NCBI GenBank assembly: GCA_016868515.1
Contig: VGGM01000061.1
Location: 1-7,569, forward strand
Direction of reading: 5' to 3'
Length of the DNA: 7,569 nt
Source of the DNA: Bacteroidota bacterium
GTDB taxonomy: Bacteria; Bacteroidota; Bacteroidia; Bacteroidales; VadinHA17
Part shown: in pieces, positions 1 to 5,844 of the stretch
How the letters are laid out: each line of letters opens with the position of its first letter
Position numbering within the stretch: position 1 is the stretch's first letter
Notes under the pieces: model-generated
Database searches by the model: none
What the model saw: only the letters and a program-made list of their open reading frames with translations
What the model was told of the DNA's origin: nothing
Position numbers and translations under genes: made by a program

Positions 1-824
1 GCCCTGTTGAGTCCTTTTATATTATTGCGGCACCATTGTCCGCCCCACGGACCCGGCTCGAACCAGGGCCTCACCCTGAAGAAGTTACGGCTCATGCGGA
101 TGAGTCCGCTGCGTATTGCATCGCCTTCTGCCCATGCAACTGCACCGGGCCTCTGGCCGTCGGCAAAAATGGCGATCCTCTCCAATATTGACTGCTTGTG
201 CCTGTTAAGAACAATCCAGTCGACAAAGTAGAACCTTTTGTACATTATCTGGATTGGTTCCGGGCCCGCTGCACCCAGATTTGTGACACACCCTGCCCGT
301 GCCCTGTACTGCAGCTCGTTTTTGGGCAGATCGAAATATATGAGGAATCCCTGCGGGTATGCCAGCGAGGCCCCGGTTCCGTAAAAAATATTGAGGTTGT
401 AATTCTTATCGGGAACGAGTTTACCGAGTTTTTCCGGGTCGAAAAAGTCAGCGAGCGACAGGGTGGTTCTTGTCCCGAAGAGCGGATCGTCGCCGCCCAG
501 GAAGGGTTCTGTCAGAAGGTCAATGGTTGCGGGTTCTTTGAGGGCTGTTTCAATGCTGAGCCAGTTTACTGATATCCCCCCTGCATCAAATAATGGCTGA
601 AGCGTGGCTTTTATCTCTTCGAAAAACAGACCCTGGTAACCGTCAAGCAACGCCACGGGGTGGTTGGCAATTAAACCTGCCAGACCCTGCCAGCTGTCTG
701 AGATGGTACCCTGGCTAAGGGGATGTACCGGATAGATGTCGTACTCCCCCGGTTTCGTATTACCTTTTGTTGCTGGCATAAGATTCTGGGTGGTGTTTCG
801 GTATTTGGCGGGGGAGTGGGTCAT
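1..824 (-). CDS. manA: Class I mannose-6-phosphate isomerase, N-terminal part (3' end beyond window)
   Basis: This open frame enters from the left edge, and 274 codons are visible. Family knowledge: class I phosphomannose isomerases are cytoplasmic metalloenzymes that interconvert fructose-6-P and mannose-6-P, feeding mannose use and GDP-mannose synthesis. The recognisable mark is the PGPWGGQW stretch at about residues 257-264, which fits the Trp-Gly-Gly motif that opens the isomerase domain; metal ligands and the rest of that domain lie outside the window. Before it come about 250 residues (YDIYP at 28-32, DGYQGLFFEE at 61-70, DDPLFGT at 122-128 region, FVDW at 200-203) typical of the long Bacteroidota version rather than the short E. 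coli-type enzyme. I chose the ATG at 824-822 because AGGGAA lies just upstream and an in-frame TAA lies upstream of that. A second in-frame ATG at 779-777 would drop 15 residues. The gene is divergent from the fucosidase. Family call fairly sure; activity inferred. Confidence 0.82.
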   Translation of the reverse strand, partial: MTHSPAKYRNTTQNLMPATKGNTKPGEYDIYPVHPLSQGTISDSWQGLAGLIANHPVALLDGYQGLFFEEIKATLQPLFDAGGISVNWLSIETALKEPATIDLLTEPFLGGDDPLFGTRTTLSLADFFDPEKLGKLVPDKNYNLNIFYGTGASLAYPQGFLIYFDLPKNELQYRARAGCVTNLGAAGPEPIQIMYKRFYFVDWIVLNRHKQSILERIAIFADGQRPGAVAWAEGDAIRSGLIRMSRNFFRVRPWFEPGPWGGQWCRNNIKGLNR

Positions 825-872
825 ATTCTTCCCTGAGGGGATAGCTAATTACTTGTATGGTTATGGTGATTA

Positions 873-880
873 CAAATATA
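873..880 (-). promoter_or_regulatory. Candidate promoter -7 element for the mannose-6-phosphate isomerase gene
   Basis: On the minus strand this reads TATATTTG, an exact match to the Bacteroidota -7 consensus TAnnTTTG. It lies about 50 bases before the ATG at 824, implying a leader of roughly 40 bases. I do not see a convincing TTG -33 element at the right distance, so support is from the -7 box only. The 825-964 spacer must also hold the promoter of the divergent fucosidase gene; there I find only an imperfect TACTTTG at 938-944. Confidence 0.4.
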
Positions 881-964
881 GCACAGTTCAGAATTTGGCA
901 TTTTCTGATGGGTATATGCTAAGAGCTGAAAAGATTGTACTTTGCATTTTAAAACTTATTGAAA

Positions 965-2317
965 ATGGCAAGATATGGATTATTTTTCTGCACAGCCTGC
1001 ATTGCGGTCTCTGTTCTGATTACTGGCTGCAGGCAAAATATAGCAGGCATTGAATCATTGGTTCCCGGGCATTCTGAAAAGATGGAATGGTTTGCCGACG
1101 CAAAACTCGGTATATTCATTCACTGGGGGATCTACAGCACGGGCAACACGACAGAGTCGTGGGCTTTCTTCAACAAGGAGGTCAGTCATACAGATTACAT
1201 GGCTCAGCTCGACAGCTTTACGGCAGTGAACTATGACCCGGCATATTGGGTGGATCTGATAAAGAAGAGCGGCGCCCGCTATTCGGTAATAACCTCGAAG
1301 CACCACGACGGCGTGGCGCTGTGGGATACGAAGATGAATGACCTCAGCACCACCCGCAGAACCCCTGCAGCGAGGGATGTTCTTACCCCTTTCGTTGAAG
1401 AGCTGAGGCGGAACAATCTGAAAGTGGGGCTCTATTACTCCCTTATTGACTGGACACACCCCGACTATCCCGGCTTTATGACAGATTCGGCTAAATATAA
1501 AATCGCCGGTGACCCTGAACGGTGGGCGCGGTTCCTCCGTTTTTGCCATGGACAGATTGATGAGCTGATGGAGGCTTACAGTCCCGACCTGTTATGGTTT
1601 GACGGCGACTGGGAGCACAGCGCTGAGGAGTGGAAGGCGGCGGAGGTGCGGGCGAAGATACTTGGGCAAAAACCCGAGGCAATAATCAACGCACGCCTTG
1701 CAGGGTATGGCGATTATGCAACACCCGAGCAGAATTTTCCGATTACACGGCCGGGAACCGACATCTGGGAGCTCTGCATGACGATGAATAATTCATGGGG
1801 TTACCTGAAGCGCGACACCCTCTATAAAACGCCGTATGAGGTCATCACCATCTTTGCCGACGCCATCAGCATGGGCGGCAACCTGCTGCTCGATATCGGT
1901 CCGCGCGCTGACGGAATTATTCCGCCTGAGCAGGTTGAGATACTGACGGAGCTGGGCAAATGGACCTCAAAGCACGAAGAGGCAATCTTCGGTACCAGGG
2001 CTGGTCTGCCACAGGGACATTTCTACGGGCCGTCGACATTGTCGAAGGATTCAACTGCACTCTTCCTGTTTCTGCCGGGAAGGGTTGCGGGTGACATAGC
2101 CGTGAAGGGACTTGATAACCGCATTGAGAAGATAACCGTGGTGGGAGAGGGTTCGGAGCTTAGCCACAAAATTGTCGGCAAAATATCATGGAGTCATGTA
2201 CCCGGACTGGTATACATAAATGTACCCGTTTCGGCTCAGGAAAGTTATATGACGGTTTTGCGCATCGACCTTGACAAACCTCTGAAACTTTACCGCGGTG
2301 CCGGCGGATTTGAGTAG
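965..2317 (+). CDS. Alpha-L-fucosidase, glycoside hydrolase family 29, lipoprotein
   Basis: A 450-residue exo-enzyme predicted to remove terminal alpha-L-fucose from glycans by a retaining mechanism. The N-terminus is a lipoprotein signal: a hydrophobic run at residues 5-20 ends in the lipobox ITGC with Cys22, so the protein should be lipid-anchored outside the cytoplasm, in the periplasm or on the outer membrane. GH29 marks in order are FIHWGIYS (51-58), KHHDG (112-116), LLWFDGDWE (209-217) with Asp213 as the expected nucleophile, WELCMTMNNSWGY (268-280) and NLLLDIGP (306-313). The acid/base residue is not certain; Glu255 and Glu269 are candidates. A C-terminal beta-sandwich-like region follows from about 345. 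The length fits a one-domain GH29 with no added carbohydrate-binding module. I prefer the ATG at 965 to the TTG six bases earlier because it gives a clean signal peptide. No SusC/SusD pair is visible nearby. Family is very sure; substrate is not known. Confidence 0.95.
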   Translation: MARYGLFFCTACIAVSVLITGCRQNIAGIESLVPGHSEKMEWFADAKLGIFIHWGIYSTGNTTESWAFFNKEVSHTDYMAQLDSFTAVNYDPAYWVDLIKKSGARYSVITSKHHDGVALWDTKMNDLSTTRRTPAARDVLTPFVEELRRNNLKVGLYYSLIDWTHPDYPGFMTDSAKYKIAGDPERWARFLRFCHGQIDELMEAYSPDLLWFDGDWEHSAEEWKAAEVRAKILGQKPEAIINARLAGYGDYATPEQNFPITRPGTDIWELCMTMNNSWGYLKRDTLYKTPYEVITIFADAISMGGNLLLDIGPRADGIIPPEQVEILTELGKWTSKHEEAIFGTRAGLPQGHFYGPSTLSKDSTALFLFLPGRVAGDIAVKGLDNRIEKITVVGEGSELSHKIVGKISWSHVPGLVYINVPVSAQESYMTVLRIDLDKPLKLYRGAGGFE

Positions 2318-2354
2318 GTACCTCCCCGTCTCTTCCGGTTTTTCCTTTTTTTTT
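2301..2354 (+). terminator. Candidate intrinsic terminator after the fucosidase gene
   Basis: CCGGCGGA at 2301-2308 can pair with TCTTCCGG at 2331-2338 (four G-C pairs, one mismatch, then three more pairs including a G-U), and a T-rich run follows directly to 2354. The stem starts inside the last codons of the gene and the loop is long, so this is a weak call resting mainly on the T tract. It would separate the fucosidase transcript from the transporter gene downstream. Confidence 0.33.
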
Positions 2355-2367
2355 ATTCCTTTTATTC

Positions 2368-2375
2368 TATTTTTG
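2368..2375 (+). promoter_or_regulatory. Candidate promoter -7 element for the AbgT-family gene
   Basis: TATTTTTG matches the TAnnTTTG consensus exactly and lies 65 bases before the ATG at 2441. It sits just after the T-rich stretch that may end the fucosidase transcript. No TTG is present at the expected -33 distance, and T-rich sequence matches this consensus more easily by chance, so confidence is modest. Confidence 0.33.
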
Positions 2376-2440
2376 TCAATTCCGGTATTAAATTATCAGG
2401 AAATGGAGCAGAAATTACCTGAGAAAAACTGAAACCATAT

Positions 2441-3991
2441 ATGAGAAACCTGCTTTTGAGAATCCGTAAGAGGTCGGGGCGTATTTTTGCCCGCTCGCTC
2501 GATTGGGTTGAGATAATCGGCAATAAGCTTCCGCACCCGGCCACACTGTTTGCCTTGCTGGCTCTTACCGTGGTTATAATATCATGGATTGGTCATGCTT
2601 TAGGAACACAGGCCGCGCACCCCGTCGACGGCACCATAATAGAAGCCCGGAACCTGCTCAGTGCCGACGGCATCAGGTGGATGTATACCAACCTGATTAA
2701 TAACTTCCTCCGGTTTCCACCTCTCGGTTATGTACTCGTGGTAATGGTTGGTATCGGGGTGGCCGAGGGTTCAGGCCTTTTCACCACTCTTATCCGTTCA
2801 CTTGTACTGAGTGCACCGCCAAAACTCGTTACCGGCGCGATTGTTTTCGCAGGGATTCTGTCGCATCTGGCTTCGGAGGCAGGCTACGTTATTCTTATTC
2901 CCCTGGGGGCGATGATTTTCCATGCTCTGGGCCGCCACCCTATGGCAGGTCTTGCAGCAGCATTTTGTGGTGTGAGCGGCGGATTCGGAGCCAACTTCTT
3001 TATCGGATCGATCGACCCGATTCTGGCAGGGATATCACAGTCGGCCGCCCAGATGATCAACCCCGAAATGGTGGTCAACCCTGCCGTTAACTACTACTTT
3101 ATGTTCGTTTCCAGCTTTGTGATCGTCATAATCGGAACCTGGGTTACCGAAAGAATTGTGGAACCCAGGCTGGGTAAATATCAGGGCACCGCCGAGAAAC
3201 TCCCGATAGTTCAGTTAACCGGAAAGGAGAAAAGGGGCCTCAGATGGTCGGGTGTTGCCCTGCTGGTTACAGTTGCAGCACTGGCGTTTACTGTTATTCC
3301 TGAAAATGGAATCTTCAGGGATCCAGCCACTGGTTCAATACTGCATTCTCCGTTTTTCAACGGTATTATTATCGGCATTCTGCTTATGTTTTTTATACCC
3401 GGACTGGTATACGGTATTATTGTCGGAACCATTAAGGATGACAAGCAGGTGGCCAAATATATCGGACAGTCGATGAGCGGAATGGGCGGATATATAGTCC
3501 TTGTCTTCTTTGCAGCACAGTTTGTCTATTTCTTCAACTACAGCAACCTGGGGATAATATTCGCCATTAAGGGGGCACACGGACTGCAGTCGATAGGTTT
3601 GACGGGCATCACGCTAATCGTGGCTTTCGTGTTACTGTCGGCATTTATCAATATGTTCATGGGGAGTGCCTCGGCCAAATGGGCCATTATGGCGCCTGTG
3701 TTCATACCGATGCTGATGCTTATCGATCCGCCATACCACCCGGCTCTTACCCAGGCCGCCTTCCGTATTGGTGATTCGGTAACCAACCTGATAACGCCGA
3801 TGATGAGCTATTTTGCACTGATTGTAACATTTGCCCAGAAGTACGATGAGAAATACGGAATAGGGACCATTATTTCAACGATGATCCCGTATACCGTGAT
3901 GCTTACGGTTGGATGGATATTACTGCTGGTGCTGTGGATGGTGCTCGGAATTCCTCTTGGCCCCGACGGACCGTTGTATATACCTGTTTAG
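2441..3991 (+). CDS. abgT: AbgT-family transporter (p-aminobenzoyl-glutamate transporter family)
   Basis: A 516-residue polytopic inner-membrane protein. Members of this family import p-aminobenzoyl-glutamate, a folate breakdown product (E. coli AbgT), or have been reported to export sulfonamides (MtrF, YdaH); sequence alone does not decide which applies here. Diagnostic stretches are DWVEIIGNKLPHPATLF near the N-terminus (21-37), GVAEGSG (106-112), HLASEAGY (152-159 region), GGFGANFFIGSIDP (180-193), GSASAKWAIMAPVFIP (408-423) and RIGDSVTNLITPMMSYFA (442-459). The paired motifs around 150-200 and 400-460 fit the two re-entrant hairpin halves of the family, with Asp192, Trp414, Asp445 and Pro453 in the conserved core. 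The length is normal. The ATG at 2441 is the first after an in-frame TGA and has no clear Shine-Dalgarno sequence, which is usual in this phylum. It is probably a single-gene unit; the converging sigma gene ends 25 bases away. Confidence 0.93.
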   Translation: MRNLLLRIRKRSGRIFARSLDWVEIIGNKLPHPATLFALLALTVVIISWIGHALGTQAAHPVDGTIIEARNLLSADGIRWMYTNLINNFLRFPPLGYVLVVMVGIGVAEGSGLFTTLIRSLVLSAPPKLVTGAIVFAGILSHLASEAGYVILIPLGAMIFHALGRHPMAGLAAAFCGVSGGFGANFFIGSIDPILAGISQSAAQMINPEMVVNPAVNYYFMFVSSFVIVIIGTWVTERIVEPRLGKYQGTAEKLPIVQLTGKEKRGLRWSGVALLVTVAALAFTVIPENGIFRDPATGSILHSPFFNGIIIGILLMFFIPGLVYGIIVGTIKDDKQVAKYIGQSMSGMGGYIVLVFFAAQFVYFFNYSNLGIIFAIKGAHGLQSIGLTGITLIVAFVLLSAFINMFMGSASAKWAIMAPVFIPMLMLIDPPYHPALTQAAFRIGDSVTNLITPMMSYFALIVTFAQKYDEKYGIGTIISTMIPYTVMLTVGWILLLVLWMVLGIPLGPDGPLYIPV

Positions 3992-4016
3992 CGTCATTGC
4001 CGGTTAGCAAAATCAG

Positions 4017-4883
4017 CTATTGTTCAAGAAACGCATATTTATCCTTCAGTATCACCTTAAGCTTGCCGAGTCCGCGGTTTCGTATCTGTCTTACCCTTTC
4101 TGATGTCATTTCATATTTCAATGCGATGTCGCTGAGTGAGCAGCTTTGTGTTCCGCCAAGACCAAATGACATTGTCAGAACCTCAGCCTCCCTTAAGGTG
4201 AGTTTACTAAGGGCGCGGGTAACGTTTGTGAAGACAGACTCCTTCATCACCACATCGTCGGGTGAGGACATGTCTTCTGTCTGTACCATGTCATAGAGGC
4301 TGAAATCGTTGCTGCCGTCATTGGAAAGGGGCATATCGAACGACACCTGCGATTTTTTCATGCCGTTAACACGGGTCACCTCATCACTGCTGATGCCAAG
4401 GTGATCGGCAATCTCCATGTCGGTGGGTTCGCGTTCGAACTCCTGCACCAGTTGGGGGATGGCTTTTTTGATCTTATTGATGGAGGTGATCCTGTTTAGC
4501 GGAAGCCTTACAATGCGGGTCTGGTCAGAAATGGCCTGGACAATACTCTGGCGGATCCACCACACTGCATAGGAAATGAACTTGAAACCCCTCGTCTCAT
4601 CAAACCTTCCTGCAGCTTTAACAAGCCCCATATTACCTTCGTTTATCAGATCAGGGAACGACAGTCCCTGGTTCTGATACTGTTTGGCCACCGAAATCAC
4701 GAAGCGGAGATTGGCCACTACCAGTTTATCAAGGGCTGCTGCATCTCCTTTTCTGATGCGCTGGGTCAGATCTACCTCCTCCTCGGCGGAAATCATCTGG
4801 TACCTGGTAATGTCCTGAAAGTAACGGTTTATTGAGCCTTCTGATCGCTGGGTAATCTGTTGTGTTATTTTTAGCTGACGCAT
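4017..4883 (-). CDS. RNA polymerase sigma factor, RpoD/SigA family
   Basis: A 288-residue sigma-70 factor that binds core RNA polymerase and directs it to promoters. It lacks region 1.1, as do the short Bacteroidota primary-type sigmas, and starts with the familiar MRQLKIT. Region 1.2 lies at about 16-48. Region 2 lies at about 51-120 and carries NLRFVISVAKQYQNQGL, the core-binding DLINEGNMGL and the -10-recognising RFDETRGFKFISYAVWWIRQ. Region 3 (about 123-200) begins RIVRLPLN. Region 4 (about 224-286) ends in a helix-turn-helix with MTSERVRQIRNRGLGKLK at 259-276. Regions 2 and 3 look close to the housekeeping factor, but the helix-turn-helix tail departs from the usual RERVRQIKEKAIRRL pattern I know for that factor. 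I therefore lean to a second, group-2-like paralog. Its ATG overlaps the TAA of the RRM gene by one base (TAATG), pointing to translational coupling. Confidence 0.93.
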   Translation of the reverse strand: MRQLKITQQITQRSEGSINRYFQDITRYQMISAEEEVDLTQRIRKGDAAALDKLVVANLRFVISVAKQYQNQGLSFPDLINEGNMGLVKAAGRFDETRGFKFISYAVWWIRQSIVQAISDQTRIVRLPLNRITSINKIKKAIPQLVQEFEREPTDMEIADHLGISSDEVTRVNGMKKSQVSFDMPLSNDGSNDFSLYDMVQTEDMSSPDDVVMKESVFTNVTRALSKLTLREAEVLTMSFGLGGTQSCSLSDIALKYEMTSERVRQIRNRGLGKLKVILKDKYAFLEQ

Positions 4884-5134
4884 TAGTACCGCCTCTTGGG
4901 TTTGGCTTCATTAACCACCACCTCACGGCTTTCAAGGATAGATCCGTCAAGCTCCTTTATTGCCTTCAGAGCCTCATCATCGTTTGCCATCACAACAAAA
5001 CCGAACCCTTTGCTTCTGCCGCTCATCTTGTCTTTTATTATCTGAACTGAACTAACGGTTCCGTATACTTCGAAGACTCCTCTCAGATCGTCTTCATTAA
5101 CCTTGTAGTCAAGGCTTCCGACATATATGTTCAT
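4883..5134 (-). CDS. Single-RRM RNA-binding protein
   Basis: An 83-residue protein that is essentially one RNA recognition motif, a beta-alpha-beta-beta-alpha-beta fold that binds single-stranded RNA through aromatic residues on its sheet. RNP2 is IYVGSL at 3-8 and RNP1 is KGFGFVVM at 42-49, with Tyr4, Phe44 and Phe46 as the expected RNA-stacking side chains; the last RNP1 position is Met rather than the usual Phe or Tyr. The tail is short and basic (KPKRRY). Such small RRM proteins occur in Bacteroidota and cyanobacteria, and act as general RNA-binding proteins or chaperones; a specific target cannot be read here. The start at 5134 is preceded by AGGGCAGG. The gene sits between the cold-shock-domain gene (71-bp gap) and the sigma gene (1-bp overlap), so it is probably part of one transcript. 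Confidence 0.93.
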   Translation of the reverse strand: MNIYVGSLDYKVNEDDLRGVFEVYGTVSSVQIIKDKMSGRSKGFGFVVMANDDEALKAIKELDGSILESREVVVNEAKPKRRY

Positions 5135-5169
5135 ATCCTGCCCTTATTGGTTTAATAGAATAGTTGTAA

Positions 5170-5200
5170 GGGGAAGTTTCCCCGTTATCTGCCGACGGCA
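5170..5200 (-). other. Two small inverted repeats between the cold-shock and RRM genes
   Basis: On the minus strand TGCCGTCGGCA (5200-5190) and GGGGAAACTTCCCC (5183-5170) follow one another, six bases apart, right after the cold-shock stop codon. The second can form a five-pair stem (GGGGA/TCCCC) with loop AACT; the first a four-pair stem with loop GTC. No T run follows, so they do not look like an intrinsic terminator. They may be a processing or stability signal within an operon, or may be chance. Confidence 0.35.
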
Positions 5201-5205
5201 AACCT

Positions 5206-5655
5206 CTATCTTAAAATGGTCACATTGTTTGCGGCTGGGCCTTTCTGTCCCTGGCCAATTTCGAACGAAACACTATTGCCAACGGCAATCGGTTCCGAAA
5301 GACTGTTTGCATGCACGAACACGCTTTCACCGGTTTTCAGGTCCCTAATGAACCCGTAACCCTTTGATTCATTGTAGTGAGTAACAATACCTTTTCTTTC
5401 CCTTTGATTCCCTTCGGTGCCTTCGCGTAAGGTAGCTCCTATAACTATTTCGTCGGGGTTTATTACGGTTTTGCGGCGGGGGTCAGGAGGGGTTGCGGTG
5501 ATATTGCCAAACTCATCAACATAGGCGATCATATTATCGAAACTGTTCTTCTCCTGATCTTTTCTTAACAGTTTCTTCTCAGCCTTCTCCTTTCTTTTCT
5601 TCTCTTTTCTGTTTCTGACTTCCTTCTTATTGAATGATTCCTGTGATCTTCCCAT
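5206..5655 (-). CDS. Cold-shock-domain protein with Lys-rich N-terminal extension
   Basis: A 149-residue protein with a cold-shock domain at the C-terminus (about 87-149), a five-stranded nucleic-acid-binding barrel. Its RNP1-like motif is KGYGFI at 98-103 and RNP2-like motif VFVHAN at 112-117, the surface aromatics that bind single-stranded RNA or DNA. The first 36 residues are very rich in Lys, Arg and Glu and probably form a charged helix; a linker with DNMIAYVDEFGNIT (40-53) joins the two parts. The protein is about twice the length of a classic 70-residue CspA, but the extension and linker fit a form that I recognise from Bacteroidota, so this is not a recent fusion. The likely role is RNA chaperone or regulator; the charged tail may add RNA or ribosome contacts (inference). 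It is the first gene of the minus-strand cluster, starting about 28 bases after a candidate promoter. Confidence 0.92.
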   Translation of the reverse strand: MGRSQESFNKKEVRNRKEKKRKEKAEKKLLRKDQEKNSFDNMIAYVDEFGNITATPPDPRRKTVINPDEIVIGATLREGTEGNQRERKGIVTHYNESKGYGFIRDLKTGESVFVHANSLSEPIAVGNSVSFEIGQGQKGPAANNVTILR

Positions 5656-5689
5656 GTAATATGCCCTGTTTTTGTTTTCTAATTACCGC

Positions 5690-5697
5690 CAAAGATA
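5690..5697 (-). promoter_or_regulatory. Candidate promoter -7 element for the csp-RRM-sigma cluster
   Basis: The minus strand reads TATCTTTG, an exact TAnnTTTG match, 35 bases before the ATG of the cold-shock gene. The implied leader is about 28 bases, shorter than the long leaders of E. coli cspA-type genes, and carries AGGG before the start. A clear TTG at -33 is not visible. I see no comparable element ahead of the RRM gene, which favours one shared transcript. Confidence 0.45.
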
Positions 5698-5753
5698 CTG
5701 ATAATTAATAGTCTTTCCTAACCAGTAACGATTAGCGGACATATAACGTGAAC

Positions 5754-5783
5754 TTGCAGGTTTCAAATATTGAATTATATTTA
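5754..5783 (+). promoter_or_regulatory. Candidate promoter for the BASS transporter operon
   Basis: TTG at 5754-5756 and TATATTTA at 5776-5783 are separated by 19 bases, the usual Bacteroidota -33 to -7 spacing, with one mismatch at the final base of TAnnTTTG. Transcription would start near 5789, leaving a leader of about 55 bases. The -7 element lies inside the left arm of the perfect inverted repeat at 5774-5803. Confidence 0.38.
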
Positions 5784-5803
5784 CTGCCGCTCGTAAATAT
5801 AAT
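5774..5803. repeat. Perfect 11-bp inverted repeat, possible operator or leader hairpin
   Basis: ATTATATTTAC at 5774-5784 and GTAAATATAAT at 5793-5803 are exact reverse complements around an 8-base GC-rich centre, TGCCGCTC. It lies 41 bases before the BASS start codon and overlaps the candidate -7 element and start site. The size and symmetry suit the binding site of a dimeric repressor, or a hairpin at the 5' end of the mRNA. No regulator gene is adjacent in the window. Confidence 0.6.
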
Positions 5804-5844
5804 CCGGGCATTCTCTGTTAATCTGAAACAAAAACCACCTGATT

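Noticed and set aside
7..572. Plus-strand open frames at 7-231 and 198-572
   Set aside because: They lie opposite the mannose-6-phosphate isomerase frame, have low-complexity or unfamiliar products, and show no family motif. The minus frame is continuous from the edge to 824 and carries recognisable motifs.
888..908. Inverted repeat TCAGAA/TTCTGA as a firm operator
   Set aside because: Arms of six bases with a nine-base spacer are expected by chance in a window of this size; kept only as a remark on the divergent spacer.
736..1053. Plus-strand open frame of 105 codons across the divergent spacer
   Set aside because: It overlaps both the isomerase start and the fucosidase signal peptide in another frame, and its product has no recognisable family features.
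3996..4011. Possible bidirectional terminator between the AbgT and sigma genes (TTGC...GCAA)
   Set aside because: Only a four-pair stem with a six-base loop and no T run on either side; not distinguishable from chance.
5656..5844. Cold-shock-type long leader, riboswitch or small RNA in the 189-bp spacer
   Set aside because: The candidate csp leader is only about 28 bases, and apart from the palindrome and promoter boxes I see no structured or recognisable RNA element.
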